Notes under the pieces: generated by a model
What the model saw: only the letters and a program-made list of their open reading frames with translations
Databases searched by the model: none
Told to the model about the DNA's origin: nothing
Made by a program: the position numbers and the translations under genes
Source: Thunnus maccoyii
Lineage: Eukaryota; Chordata; Actinopteri; Scombriformes; Scombridae
Direction: 5' to 3'
Assembly: GCF_910596095.1 (NCBI RefSeq)
Contig: NC_056552.1
Span: 18,734,611-18,798,610 of the forward strand
Length of the DNA: 64,000 bases
Shown: piece after piece, positions 24,701 to 39,700 of the stretch
Layout of the letters: the number at the start of each line of letters is the position of its first letter
Numbering within the stretch: position 1 is the first letter of the stretch

Positions 24701-27700
24701 CGCCGCTTTTCCTCCAGCAGCGCCTCTCTACAGCCGTCGGCAATGAACTTCTGCATGTCCATCTGGCGCGATGAGATGGTCTCCATGTACTGCAGACAAT
24801 CATGTCATGGGAGGAGGTCAACAAGGAGGTCAGAAGGACTGGGTGTGGGATTCAAAACTTTTCAGGTTTCAAATGAGCAACAAAATTGGAGAGTATTTTC
24901 CAGAGGTGCACTGAAAATTAACGTAGGCGTACAGAATGAATCTACAGGGCATCAATTAGGAGGGATGTGCAGATTTTGTGCTGACCTGAGTGTAAAGCAA
25001 GCTCTCAAGTCTCTTACTGAGCAAAAACTGATTAAAGCTAACTCGGTGGCCACAGCTTAATGTTTCCATGCTTGTGTCCGATTTACTAATCGAGGCACTA
25101 ATGAGTTTTGTAATCAAAGTCGATAGTTTAACGATAAGTTTCCTGCTGTTCGTGGAGTGCGCTTAGCTCAGTGGGAAAGCAAATTAGTGCGCTGAAAGAC
25201 ACACCTTCCCCACTGAGACTGAGAACGATCCTGCCTGTCACACAGCGCAGACGGGCGACTGGACCTGACAAAATCAAACTCTTTAAAATGACTTCTCAAC
25301 CCCCCCCCCCCTCCCAGCCCTTTATTTCACACCCACTCCCCCTATTCTCTCCCGTTCTCCTCAGGTTGTCATGGTGACGGTAAAGCAGCCTGTCTCTAAA
25401 GGGCTCTGCTCTACTGTCTGATCTCATTCTCTCTCTCTCTCTCTCTCACTCTCCCTACGATAGCCTGTCAGACGCTGAATCAAGGCTTTTCATTTCCCAT
25501 TTTCCCAGCAAACATTCGCCCAGACTCTCAGCGAGAGGTTGGAGAGCAGACACAAAGAACTGAGCAGCTTTCTCAAGCCCTACGCTGCATGATTATTAGA
25601 AAGCTGGGGCGGTAAGCCTCACCTCTCTCGTAGAGTACTGGAGCCATTTCTATCAGATAATAAAAACCTGTGAGGAGGAGGGGCCCCGGTTTCAGCTCAC
25701 CTAGAGAGCCAGGCACAGGCTATTAAGCTCCACCCAGATAAGAAGACTTATTGTATGGGTGTCTTTTACAAGGTGCCATTCAAGTATAAAAATAAACACG
25801 AGACCAATTTAAGCAGCAGAGAAGAAAGGAACAGCGTGCCAAAAAAAGGAGAGAGATGGAAATCGAGTGTCTAAACACCAACGGCCCTTTTACAACCTGC
25901 AACCACTTCTTGACTTTTCAATTAAAGGCTCTGTTTAATAATCCTCTCGAAAGTAGCCAGGCTCACACATCATCCATCATCTAAGTGAGGCTATGAAAAC
26001 AGTCAATAAATTAAAACAAGAGAGGGACAGGATTTATTACTCAAGCATACACACACACAAATCCCTCCTCCATTTCACCACATTGATTTACAAAGCAAAT
26101 CACAGTCTGAGGTGTTAGAATGATTGTTGCTGACGGACAGTTCGAGTAGTAAAAGTCAGGCCCAATGAGCATCGTACAACAAACCTACTCAAGCAAGGTG
26201 ATGTCAACACTGACTAGTAAAACTACAATTTACATGTGATTTTTGAAAAGCAAAAGACGAGGTTTTATGAGACCGCATTGCTGTTTGTCCACACGGCTGT
26301 TATGCATGTACAGTACTGTGGCTCTGTTCATTTTTTACTTTTTCTTTTACTTTTTCCGTGACATCTTTTTTTGCTAGTCTGAGCAATGTATCATTTTAGA
26401 ATGCACAGAAATCAAATAACAAATCTAATATCAGAAGCATCCACTCAAAACATAAAGTACCATTAGTCATGTGGACATGTAGGAGTTTGAGATGGCAGCA
26501 AGAGAGACAGTAAGTCAAAAGTGTGACATCAGTAAGTCCTCATGTTCAACCACCTGTTTGCATTTGATTCCTTTACAAACCAAACCAAACAAAGGATTTT
26601 CCAACTTTAAGAACATACAAACAGCGAGGTGAAGACCAGTGTTGCATCAATGTAAGTCCATCAAAAATAAACATCACACACTATGCTTCAAATGTTTTTG
26701 GCACTCTTGACTTTACGCCCGAGATTGTTAAATGAGGAACTAGTCAACTGGATTATACTTGTTCCCAGAAACATGTAGCCAGGTGAAGTAAATATTGTAA
26801 AATGTGTCGCAGTAATGTTTGTTTTTGTACACTTGGTTTCTATGGTGATTTATGAGTGTACTGTATAAGGAAACTAAACCTCAGTTACCATCTTGATGAA
26901 GGCAAGATAGCCGGAAATATTTGGTGAATAAAGCATTGTGCACTGGAGAAGAGAAACGAACCTAGTGCAGCTTCCATACTGTAATCTATACTATATAAAT
27001 CCATCTGTATCATCTGACATTTCTTTACATGAAATCTTCATTCAGGAAATATTGAAGTCACCTTCCTCGTCTCTGCAGGGTCTGGAATTGTGTGTGTGTC
27101 TGCATGCATGTGAGCATTCCTGCATACATTTGTGCAAATCTGGGTGTGTACGTCTTCAGTGAAAACACAATCTTCTGTCTATAGCTGAACGCAGGGAGCA
27201 GAGGTCTAAGCCCTGTAAGAATCTGCAAACAGCTAAAGGTGTGGTGACACCTTTGATGGTTTTAGTCCCTTGTTCTACTTACAAAGGAGCTTCTATTCTG
27301 GCTTTTCATCTCTTGTGCTGAGTGTTCAGATCTGAGGACACTTGAGATGTTTTCTTTTTTGGATATTAAGTGACTGAATATGCATCTTAAATGTCTGTCA
27401 TCAATTCTATCATGCCTTTAATATCAAAATACAACTGTAAAGCAAAACCTGGAAGCATATTTCTACATCCATGAGTGCATACTATGTCTTGAAAGGAAGG
27501 AAAAGTTGGGGTGGGTTTGGTTTCAGTCTCACCTCGTTCTCTTTGATCTCATACTTGGATGAGTGCTTGCCCTGGCTTTTCCTCCTGAGCTTCTTCAGGT
27601 CTGTCTGAGAGCGCTCCAGGGAGTCCTGCTTCAACTTGTGCTCTGACTGATAGCGCTTGAAGGTGGCCTACAGGAGACATTTGACAAGTGAAGCAAGGGA

Positions 27701-30700
27701 CAAGTGAAGGAGAGGAATTGATGAGATGAGCAGATTGCAGGTTTCATTATACGAACGTTCCACAGATGCAGAGAAGCTGAAATAATGTCTTTGTTTGAAA
27801 TGAACTTCCTTGAGCTAAACTTATTTTTTTTTAATCTGAGCTTTGCCTGGGTTGGTTTGGGTTGGTGGATATTTACACTGTGGTGTCACTTACATTCATG
27901 TATTTAACATCCATTTCTGTCTTCTTCTCCAGCTCAATAATGACCTCTCTGTGGAATCTCTTGAACTGCAGAGAGAGAAAAAAACACGTCATATTTGTTT
28001 CAACATAAATCATTCTGTTCTAAGCACAATGTACAGTTCAGTCACATGGCTTGATGGCAGTGTTATGATAAGAGTGGAGTGACCCGGTGGAATGCATGAT
28101 AATGAATTTCTGAGAGGAAAAGATTCCACGCACCAGGGAAAGCTTATCAGCCTGTTAAGGTTAAACATTTACAACTTTTCCCCTCTCACAAATACATTAC
28201 AGTCAGGCAGTCCAGGAAAGTCAAAAGGTAACTTAGAGAAATGAGAGTAAGTCTGTCATGTGCACAAGACGTTATTTGCATGTTTGTGCCTGTTTCCAAA
28301 ACTCTTCTTACGTCAGACTGCGTGTTGTGTTGCAGTCGTTGCCATGTTTAAACTGGTGACACTTCGATATACCTCCCGTCGCTCGCAGGTATTCGTAGCA
28401 TTTCACCCACCCCGCGGCGACAGGGTCAGGAATGATTCTGTGGCTTTTTCACCCATGTCAAACTCTCTTTCACCTTTTGCTACGACAATTTGAAACTCTT
28501 TCAAATGAAAGGAATGAGCTCAAAGGGTTGTTGAGGTTATGTGTCCAGAGAGGAGAGTGTAACAAATGGCCAATCTCTGTCTATTGTGAAGTTGGCCTTA
28601 GAGTACTTCTAGGAATGACAATTGGTCACTCATAGAGGCTCAAAAGGGGACCTGTCCATGTACAAAGTTGTTTTAATGACAAAATTGCAACATAGGAGAG
28701 GCTTTTTTCACTTTTTATCCTTCAGTTCCATTATGTTGCTTTCATTCTTCTGAGTCAGGACCAGACAGACTGGAGCGCAGTTGTAGGGAACAACCTAAAG
28801 AGAGGCTAGGAGGAGGCAGGGTGTCCACTTTCTATAGTCCATATATTTTCTCATTGTCAATAAATCCCACGTAAAGACCGAAGCCAACAATGTGTTAGTC
28901 CATTTTTCAATACTTACTGACCTCCCTACCCTGTCAGTGCCACTGAGCTCATTCAGTCCTTCTGGAGATGTAAATCTTAAAAAAATGTTCACATAAATAG
29001 ACTTTTATTTCTAAAAAGGTGAAATAATTTCCTAAAACAGCTGGGCACTGTGGTTCACATACAGCCCACAACCCAAAGATATTCAGTTTATTAGTTTCCT
29101 AGAAGACTAAAGAAACCAGAAAATATTCACATTTAAGAAGCTGGAACCAGAGAATTTTTACTCGATTATCAAAACAGTTGGGGATTAATTTTCTGCTGAT
29201 TAATCAATTAATCGTTGCTGCTTTTTTGGGGATTGATGCAAAATAAACTACAGTGGTCGTTTTATGTTCGTGGTAATGAGAAAACATGTCACCCAGCCAA
29301 CGATGTGGCTCACTAGGAATAAGCTATATCAAGCTTTGGCAACACAGGAAATACTTGTTAGTGGGATCAATTCATTGGATTTGTTGACAGTAAGAACAAC
29401 AAAGAATATCATCAGATGTATCTTTTAAGGCTACTCACGTTTTCCTCCAGTTCATTGTGGACCTTCCTCTGGGCCTCTGCTATCTCCATCAGGACCACAC
29501 CTAGAAAGACATCAGGAACATCTTTTAATATTTCAGAGAGGTCAGTACAAAGAAAGAGAAACTGGTTTTGTGGTTTTGTATCCTGACTAGGGTCAAGAGG
29601 AGTTTTTAAGGGAGGCACACGACAGACAGCAAACAACAAACCCAAAAGCAGTGAATGAAAAGATGCACATTCAAGAGGACTTTATTTTACAATCATTTGT
29701 AAAAGAGCACCATCAACAATAAAAAAGTGTTTTCACCAAGACTTGCATACATCTTTAAAGAATACATACATGCATACATATATTTTACAGATGACTTATC
29801 TCTTCTCAGTATTTGAACAGCTGTGAATAAGTAATCTGTATGAAATGTTCTGGTATTTTGTGGTCAGATACAGAACAGTCTCCATTCACAGACAGGCTGC
29901 ACCACAGATAGAGCAGCATATGACATGAGACAATAGCAGTGAGTCAATACTGTAAACAGAGGTGGACAATCGTAGCTAAGCAGTTTATAGAGCTACCTCT
30001 ATCACAATGGGGCGAAATCTAGACTCAAGGTTTACTATAGGACACAGTGTTCTAGTAAAACCTGTGAAAACTGTACGGGACATCATATCTGGACATGTGA
30101 CAGTTTAGGACAGTGAGGGAAAAGAGAAAAACTAGAATTTCAACACCTTAAGATGAAGTCAAGACAGCGTTGGTGTCAGAAAATCTCTAAAAGTTGCCCA
30201 TGTTAGCAATCAGCACCTTAACATAAGTAAATGTGAAAATGAGCACACACTCATACACATTTGACCCAACACCTGACATTCCTCCCTGCACCCATACACT
30301 CAGAGTAAACAAACGTAATGACCTGCTGATACAGAGCTGTGCTTCTGTGATCCAGCAGGCAGCGTCCAGCTACAACAACATTGCCCTCTGAAGGTCACCA
30401 GAACGTACTGGTAAATGCTGCCTTTGTGCTTGGACGGGGAGGGGTGGCGCTGGGCGCGGGGGGCTGTTTGTACAGCCCCAACAACAGACGGCACGGGAAT
30501 GGAAGGGGGAGGCTGAGAAAGGGCAGGAGGGGGGTTCAAAGGGGCTGTTGTACACCTGCAGGTTTCACCTTTGGGGTTAACAAGGTGTGAAAGTCTGCCT
30601 AAAGACGTAATGGGGCATGAATCTGTCAGATGAACAACCTGAAGAGGGTGAATCAGGGTAAAGAGAGAGAGACTCTCACGTTGTAAAGAAGTCAGAGATG

Positions 30701-33700
30701 CTTGAAGGGTTTCTCTCCATGGAAATAAGGTGTGAGTTGAGGTGTATAAAGTAAAAAAGTGTGAATGACAAACTATGAAAGATAAATCCATGGCAAGAAC
30801 TGCCATTCATGTTCATCAACTTAAAAGAACAACATCACAAGGCGACGTTCCTCCATTTATCTTATCTCCAATCTACGTCTGTTGCCAACAATTTGTTCTC
30901 TTTTGAGGATTTTAAGTACCAAGATAATCTAATCTCACCTAAATAGTTTTAAATACACACCATGTTCACAAGGATTTTTACACAGGCCAGTACAGAGTTG
31001 ATTAAAGATTTCTGTGGAAAGCTGCACCTTCCATGATTCACTCATATGACTTATGATTCATTATTATAAATACTTTGCCTATTCTCTTCTAGACTTGCTC
31101 ATACAACACCCACCCAGTTTACCTCAAGTTTACCATATGTGTATGCTGATTCAGATACTGTCGCTCACAACTTAAAAAAATGACCCTTGACCTCTTAATC
31201 CATCACATGTTGCTTGCAGATGTGAAGATAAATACAAGGAGGAAATAATATCCATAACCCAACTGTACCTTTACAGTAAATGCTGAAAAGCGTCAAAAAT
31301 ACAATTAAAAAGACACTTCTTTTTGTGTTGTAATGACTGAATTGGTAGTAATATTCAAGCAATCTTTACGCTCCCTGTATCAAATGCCTGTTTTAAAGGA
31401 CTGTTGATAGGACACCAAGCAACGCCTTCCACATTGTCAACAGGTGAAATGATTTATGAGCTGGAAATACCCTGTGCCAACACAGCCAATGCCCGTTTGG
31501 TGTCTGATAAGGTAACTGTGCAATATGAAATGACGTTGGTGGAGCAAAACATGACCTGTTTCTCTTTATTTCACCACTTAATCTAACCCGCAGTCCTTCC
31601 TCTATTTGCTGAGTGCACACATCATCTGTTCTTGCGGTTTTGTAAGAACTTTTCATGCATCACTGGGCTTGTCTGCGCAGGCTTGCAGTGTGTGTGATAG
31701 AGTGTGACCACCTCCTATGTGAGTCAGGATCTCAATCATACACATTCCAGTGCAGGTGGGGAGAGACTTTGTTTGGAGGTTGCCATAGATGAGCTACTCC
31801 CTTCCAGTTATCACAGTGATGTCACTGTGATCAATTGTTGAAACACATGAACCGGTGAGTGGTTAAACTCCTTCTACACTCAGAGTTCCTTGTGGTAGAG
31901 GTTGCACCAAGAGGACTCAGATCTTTCTAACTTTCCTGTCATCCATTGTGGGGTAAAAGAAAATCCTGTCATCTGAGGGAAATAGCACTGCTGTCATTGT
32001 AAAAACTTCACAACTCCAATTTTGATAATTGTCATCTACTTGAACCGAACGGAATCTACAACTCCTACAACTTGGAGTACGTTTGAAGAACTAATTGTTT
32101 TAACATCCAATCACAACCGACAAAGCTCCAGAACAGCCAATAAATGGACCTTGAGATGAGATTGTTTTCTCAACCGCTGTCTCCAAGGTCAAGACTGAAC
32201 TTTGAAACTAAACTTTTGGGCAAATTGTGCTCAGAAAAAAAATAGAAGTAGGACATCTACATTTCATGACAACTAGGCCATCTGCCGATGAAGATAATGT
32301 GATATGACTGAAAGCTCCATAACCTTGAGGTGAGATTGCTTTGTCAACAACCATTGGATGAACTAAAAGCTGCATTGCTTGGTTCCTAAAAAGCTAACAT
32401 TTGGGTGATACACATTTTAACACAACTGTACACACAATTCACACACAAATACTAAGAGGCTTGTGTGTGGAGGCTGCTGTCCAAAGAGCTTGGAGCACTT
32501 TGCATTATTACCAATCAAATATGCCCCCTTGAGTATTGATCATCAGTTTATCACACTAATGATGATCAAAAAACAACCTTTTTTGGTTTGTATTAATTTA
32601 TTACTGTTTAGTGGTTTGAGCATCTACTACCATTCAGCATGTTTACTGTGTGTGCTGCAGATCAATACCTGTGACAACTTCTTTAACGCAGAATGATGAC
32701 CTGCCATCACACACAGAACATAACATCATTTCTTACTAGAACGCATAAAACTAACTGCAGCCTCAAGCATCTCCATTAAATCTCTGTTTATTTAACACAA
32801 AAACACAAAGCAAACCTTGAATAACCTTAAAACGGCATGTGCCTTTCATATATTTTGAGAAAATAAAGAACGAGTTGCTGAAAATTTTTATAGACGGTGA
32901 TTTCCACTAAATACTGGTTGAAATATATTACAGTCAATAAAATGACTCGAATTGCTGAGCAAACAAAGGAGAGGTCAGAAAGAATCATGAGATATCTTTG
33001 TGGAAGAACTGAGGTGTGACAAGGTTTTACATTACGGTTTATTGAGCGGTAAGTGAGTCACTGGTCTCTTTGGAGGTCCCTTGGAGGAAACTCCCTGTGT
33101 ACTGGAGTTGGCTTTAGTTTAATGGTGGGTGCAAAATGAGAGTGTTTGAGGTCCAGTGTGATTAAGAGAGCTGTGGAGTGTTACGATAGAAGAGTCATAA
33201 CTGAATGAACAATAAGTGGACTATTCGAAAATAACCTCCACCCTCCTGCTTTTTTACTTATTGTTATCAGTCTCTGCCTGCTTTGGTAAAACAATCTGTA
33301 TATGTGTGGCTGATATTTTAGAGCCTGGATAAATGATCCAGCTAATTGTCCTCAGCAGTTTCCTATACTTCTATCATGAGCAGGAGTAGTTAGGCTAAAT
33401 GTTTTGGGAAATGCATTTACTTGGAAACAGGGGGAACAGCTAGCCTGCCTACCAGCACCTCTAAAACTGACAAATTAACATCACCAAGTCTCATTTGTTT
33501 TATCCAGAGAAAAGCACTTAGCAGGTTCAAATAGAAAAGGCCCAAGGAGCCCACCATAAAGTTCTTAACAAGGAGATATTGATTCCTTAGTTTTGCTCCA
33601 GACAACTGTTGATTTTTCCTCTTTTTTTTTTAGCCTGGAGAGATGAGTCTGCTCCAGGTGCTCTCAGACAAAATATGACATGGGTAAAAATGAAGGGAGG

Positions 33701-36700
33701 TGTATTTTCACTGACTTTTGGGTTTTGACACCAGATGCTTCTGGTGATATTGTGTCTGTAAAGAAAGATGAATTGCCCATCACGCACGCCTGATGATACA
33801 GGCAATACTGTGTGTCGTGTCTAGAGAGTAAAACTGTCTCATGAAATAGCTCTAAGCCAGATGGTTGAAATGCCACAAAAACTCTTATTAACCATGACAT
33901 CAACCTCTTCTCAAAAGCCAAAATCTGTTACAGAAGCTATCTGCGGGAAACACTCAGCGCTCTCTCCGTTCTCAATCAGCATTCTCTGTGGGAAAAAAAA
34001 AAATCGCTCCGGCTGACATTACCATTTTTCTCATGCTGACAGTGTACCTCAATATTTCATAAAACAATTTCGACTGAGGCTTGACAAACAGCGCAGAGAA
34101 AGGGTGGAAGGGGTGGGGATCGTGCTATTCTTTCTCCAGTAACATTTTCAGTCCCTCAATACCTGCTGCTTTTCAGAGTGGAATGGCAACTCCCTAAGGA
34201 GTCCAGTCATGCACTCATGCACAGGAAGTTTCTAATTGTACACCCACTGAAAACTATGACTTTTAAATATACAGAGTGTTATACGACATACACTGCCACG
34301 GCACTGTATTACAGATGAATGGCGACAAAAAGCTATATTTACTAATGTCAAGCTATAATCATGTGTGACTTCACATGTAAAATTAGTAGCCTTAAAGTTG
34401 CTTATTTACACATCCAGCAGTTAGGGAGCAACATTATCATTAATTTGGAGATGTGTCTCTCTCCATGAATGATGAATGTTAATCCAATATTCAATCTCTT
34501 TTAGCTCTATTTTTGGTTTCCACCAACCCCTGAGGGAAATATCTTAGCTCTTAACTGCTAAATGCTCCACTATGTTCACCAGCTAGTCGGTAACTGTGTC
34601 TGTTCGCTGATTGGTGCTGAGCAGGTAGTGCACAGTGGGGGTTTTTAAGCTTTTTCTCTGAAAACTGCCCAAAAACTGCTCTGTCCAAAAACTATGCTAT
34701 GAGCGCTTAAAGTGAATCGAAACAGTAAAGTTGGGGACCATACAGCTAAACAATGAGCTGAAACTCGCGATACAGCTCTGTAAAGTTGATTCTTTGTAGG
34801 TTCATCACTACAAGTGACGCCTCTCACATTACACGAGGTCATTTGATACATTGTTATTAAGAAAAATATTGATTATAGCTGCTTTAGCTATGACTGAGGG
34901 GACCACAAGCAGGAAACAAAAATGTCTCCTGGTTAAGTGTGGTCTGTTTACTTTTTGTTTTACCTATGTGAAAGAAAATCAAATGTATATGACTTGCTAA
35001 AATGTAGTGTAACATTTGCACAAGAAGGAGAAGTAGCATAAAGTCAGCAAACTGACTCAGTTTCTGTCAGTTACACAGCAGTATCTTTCCTATGTTACCA
35101 TTAGCCACCATAAGCCTGTAAAGCTGTAAAACCTGTACGAGGATTGAATTGAACAAGGTTTATTTTATTGCTTATTAATTCAACACTTAATTTGTAAGAG
35201 GGATATTTAAGGTACATACTACATTTGTATAGTCCTCACATCATTTTTGCTCTGTCACCAGATCACTTTTTTAACTTTTAACATTTGCAACAGTTTGGTG
35301 TAATTGGTTCTAATTGGCCCATTAAATGATCACAGATGGAAGAGCTTAGATAATGTGGTGATTTGAAGTAGGTCATAGGGTGAAATTTATTCTAGGGGTT
35401 TTCAAAAGACTGCCTTTTATCAGAACTTCTGCAAATAACTAGCAGGCAAAGTGGCAGTTTTTTACTATTCCTAAAGTTATGGTAAGAGAAAAGAGATCAC
35501 ACAGCAGATGATCACTGACATCGGTTGCAGCCTTTCACTGTGCATATTCTTTTAGTTTTCCTTTAGGTAGTTTTGACATTTGACTAGACGTGTTTCCTTA
35601 TTTATAGAACACTTTCACCTCCATTATGGCATCAGCCTGAAAGAGAAAATGTGGACAAACTGTAGTCATGTGGACAAGGAGCAGTGCGGTATGAAATAAA
35701 AAGCCTCAGGTGACTTTCTGCAAATACTTGTCAACCACTGTGACGCAAATGCTTTTTTACACCACACCATTCACCGAGGGGGGGAAAAGAAAACAATCTA
35801 TCACCTTGGAGAAAAATAATCTTTACAGGTGTCTGCAGTGGAGAGATAGTCAAAACAACATCTATTGTACAAGGTATTTTGTCTATCACTCTTGACAGCG
35901 TGCAGTTTAAAGGAAATTATGCTGAATTCTGTGACTTGTACACCTCAATCGTGTATTGTTCTTTCAGTGAGGGAAAGAAGGATTAAAGATTCACTTAAGG
36001 CAGTCATTTCCATACAGTTTGAGCCTCCTTGGCCTCTGCAGACAGACAGAAAAGACCGACAGTGGGTTTGGTGAGGCAGATGGAAGAACAGGGGATGAGG
36101 AGGGTCAGTGGTGGGAAGACAGTCTTCTCTGTCTGTCTATTTGTTCAGTGTGTTGGCTACTACGCTTGCTGCAGTGTGTGAGAGAATTCACACCGTCTCG
36201 TTGTCATCTATTCCAGGCAGTCAAGGAATGACTGAGGCGCCGGGAGTTCAAGACTGCATGTGCCTTTTTACTAGAAACTCTTTTAGATTTTGGGATGGAT
36301 TTTTATGATTGGGGGCAAATAATATGACAGTGCAACATATTTTTTTCTTTTTATCAAATTTCAGTGGTTCTTTTTCTTTTTCTATCTTGTTTCATTTTTT
36401 TCTCTTAATATTCTGCAGCCACATGTACACTCCCACATACAAATTCTACACATGCTCCCTAATGGCAAACAGAAAAAAGGGAAACTACAGGAGGAAAATA
36501 TAGAAAATAGTGAGATTCTCTGGACGTTTTTGCTATTAACCAATGAGAAGCTTTTCATAAAGCCAGATTTGATGCTATTCACATTGTTTTTTTGAGATTA
36601 AAGCTGCAATCCATAACATTCCACATGTTCATGCAACAACTAGTTTGGCGTTTGTGAAGTTGTTTCACCTTGTTGTTTTGCAGTGAAAATGTCACTGCCA

Positions 36701-39700
36701 GGCCGTGAAGATGAACATATTATTAAATGAAGTGATGAAGTACTGGCATTGTTAACTGGCAGGTGTGGTATTTCGTAACAGCAGTGTAAAAAGAACGTCT
36801 CAACAGTAACAGACATATAAAAATAATAATACATTAATTTAACTCTAGCTGACTTGCAGCTAAAGGGTTTTTATACATTTTTCCTTTATTGTCTGAGTAT
36901 CAAAAGTGGTCTCATGATGTGTAATAAACAGTGTTTAATCATCATTAAAGGATCAGTGTGTAGGATTTAGTGGCACCCTCCCCTTCCAAGTGTGTAGGAG
37001 AACCTACAGTGGGTGAAAACTCGCAAAAAACGTGAAAGGCCCTCTCTAGAGCCAGTGTTAGGCTCGTCCGTTCTGGGCTACTGTAAAAACATGGCAGTGC
37101 AACATGGCAGGCTCCATGAAAGAGGACCTGCTCCCTCTGTAGATATAAAGGGCTCATTCTAAAGTAATGAAAACACAGCGATTCTTATTTTAATGGGATT
37201 ATACACTCATTAAAACATACTTATGAGGGGGGATTCAAGATTGCAGCATAGCGGACAGTCCACATTGCTGAGCTCTGCGCCACAACATTGATAGTATCAA
37301 TTATTCTCGCACACTAAGTAGTATCAGTCTAGTGCTTTTGCATCAGCTATATTAATATGAGTATCGATGAGTACTTTTTGAGTTGCTCTGACACCATTGA
37401 AAAATGCCAAGAACTAAAGCAGGAGCAAATGCATCTTGAACTTGCCTAGCCTCCTACCTAGCAGCTAGCAGCTGCAAGCAAGACCAGTGCACTTGACCTT
37501 GCCCTTCGTTAAGCTATCTCTCTGTATAAAGCAAGGAATCTCTGTCTGTATGTATGTCCTTCACATATCTTGAGAACCGTTCATCTGATCTACTTCACAC
37601 TAGGCGGATGCACTGCTTGGGACACAGGGGAGTGCGGTCTCAAATTTGGTGCAATTTGGCCACTCAACATGTTCAATATGAATAAACTTGGAATAAATAA
37701 ATGATGAGTGAGCCGTTCCTTTCTGCAGCAACAGGACAGAGAATTTCAGGGCTGGAGTAGGCTTCTGACCAGGCCCACCGACGGATTAAGGTACTCGAGA
37801 AAGAGATGCAAAGCATGGCTGAACACATTGATGACCTCAAAAACAGAGGCAGGAGGAAAAGTATACATATTATCGGACTGCCTGAAGGTGATTAAGGGAG
37901 ATCAAACAGGCATTTTTTAAAGGCTGTAATTCTGGTAATAACATCAGAAGATGTCTGCAATAGATGGTCTTGTGGTGTCCTTGGATGCAGAGACGGCTTT
38001 TGACTGTGTCGAATGGGCTTATCTGTTCTTTACCCTGAAGCAATTTGGTCTAGGCAGCAATTTCATTAAATGGGTGATGGTTCTTTATAATCGCCTGATG
38101 GCAGCAGTCATAACCAATGGGGTCAGATCAGGAAACTTTGAGGTCCCAAGGGGGAGCAGACAGGGGTGTCACTGTCCCCACTGCTATTTGTGTTGGTGAT
38201 TGAGCCATTAGCTGAGGCAATTCGGTGCAACCCTGCAATATCTGGGCTGGTTGTTGGCCAGAAATGTCATAAATTGCTTTATACGCTGATGATATTTTAT
38301 TTTATTATTTCTGTCTAATCCCGCTGCACCAGTTCACCACCTTATAAAAACTATCACCCAATTTAATGCTCTCTCTGGGTATAAAATAAGTCCAGCAGAT
38401 GTTGGATGAAGCCAATTTCAGTCCATTATTTGTGAAAATCAAGCAGGACCTGGAGTGTTGGAACTCCCTCTCTATATCCTGACTAGACAGAGTCTCATAC
38501 TTTTTCTGGCTGGTTTGGCTCTTTCATTTGGTGTAAACAAAGACCTCTAATTAAAATGTCCACTTTACAGCTCCCAAGTGAGGTGGGTCGCCTGGATCTT
38601 CCAGACCTCAAAAATATCAGTTAAGTGCCCTTTTATAATATGTGATGGACTGGGTTCGTACTTAGACTTCCTAAATCTGTCTGGACATTGAAGCTTCACT
38701 GTCTAATCTAGTCTAGTCTAGACTCTGTGTAGTCTCGAAAAACTTGAGAAAACTGTTCAATGTCCTGACATTCTGTGCAAGGAAAAACATATTACGTCAG
38801 TGGATTTCCTGTAAGGCTCCCACGATTTCTGGTTGGCATAGGATAATACTGGAGCATATCCCGCTGAACCTCATGACTTACTTGATACTGTGATAGCTGA
38901 CTCAAAATGATATGAGATATTTGACAGACTTGCCTTTTTGGGATTTTTTTCTGTTTGTTTGTTTGCTTTTTCTCTTTTCTTTGATCATCTGTGCTGAGCT
39001 GTACGGTGTTATGTTCTAAATTTTAGATTGCTGTCACCCTTTTAGTCCTGTTATGATGGAAAATTCAATAAAACATATAAAAAACATACTTGTGAATATT
39101 ATATTCCATTTCTGCCAAGTCAGTTCTGCTAGATGCCACTAAATTCTACACACTGGACCTTTAAGTCTGAAATGTGTATCTATATTTATCTAAACCACTA
39201 GTATATATGAGACGAATGCATTAGAAAAGGCAGAAAATGTCTCTGACTAGCAGAGGAGAGGTGATGTCTGGGAGTCTGGATTTTTTGGCAAGGCTGTCCA
39301 TTTAGCATTATGAAAGGCATTGTTCATAGTGTCATTTTCAGACACTGACAAACTTCCTTATTCCTTTATTTACATCTTAACCAAACGTGGCAGACACACC
39401 TAATCCCGTCTCTTTCACACAGCGACAGTTCTGTGAACATCGTTTCACTTTGTCTGACATTTCATCCATTGAAATGCTGTTTATTACTTGAAATATTGCA
39501 AATGCCATCTACAAGAAGGGAACTTGGTCAGAAGTAGTAGTAGGAAAATCCACAGCTATATTTTCCAGAGGCAAAGGAGAATGATGTAAATGGCCTTAAC
39601 ATTCACTTTGGTCACAATTTTCCTTTAGGGCTGAATGACAGGATTATCTTTCCATTTTAACTGCCCTGCTCTCATTCGTCACATCAACCTGAGCTCACAC

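Larger units (their letters stand above)
36945..39164 (+). mobile_element. Non-autonomous DNA transposon split by a LINE-1 insertion
   Basis: Left arm 36945-37222 starts TTAAAGGATCAGTGTGTAGG. Right arm 39081-39164 ends CTACACACTGGACCTTTAA, its inverted complement with a few mismatches. The arms are separated by an L1-like element at 37223-39080 flanked by an 11-base target-site duplication, AAAACATACTT (37212-37222 and 39081-39091). Removing the insert would restore a short element of about 350 bases. It lies in BAIAP2L1 intron 3. Confidence 0.75.

Noticed and set aside
25150..25260. tRNA-like A box (CTTAGCTCAGTGGG) near 25166
   Set aside because: No matching B box (GGTTCGAATCC type) follows at the right distance, and no cloverleaf can be drawn; at most it is a tRNA-derived SINE remnant.
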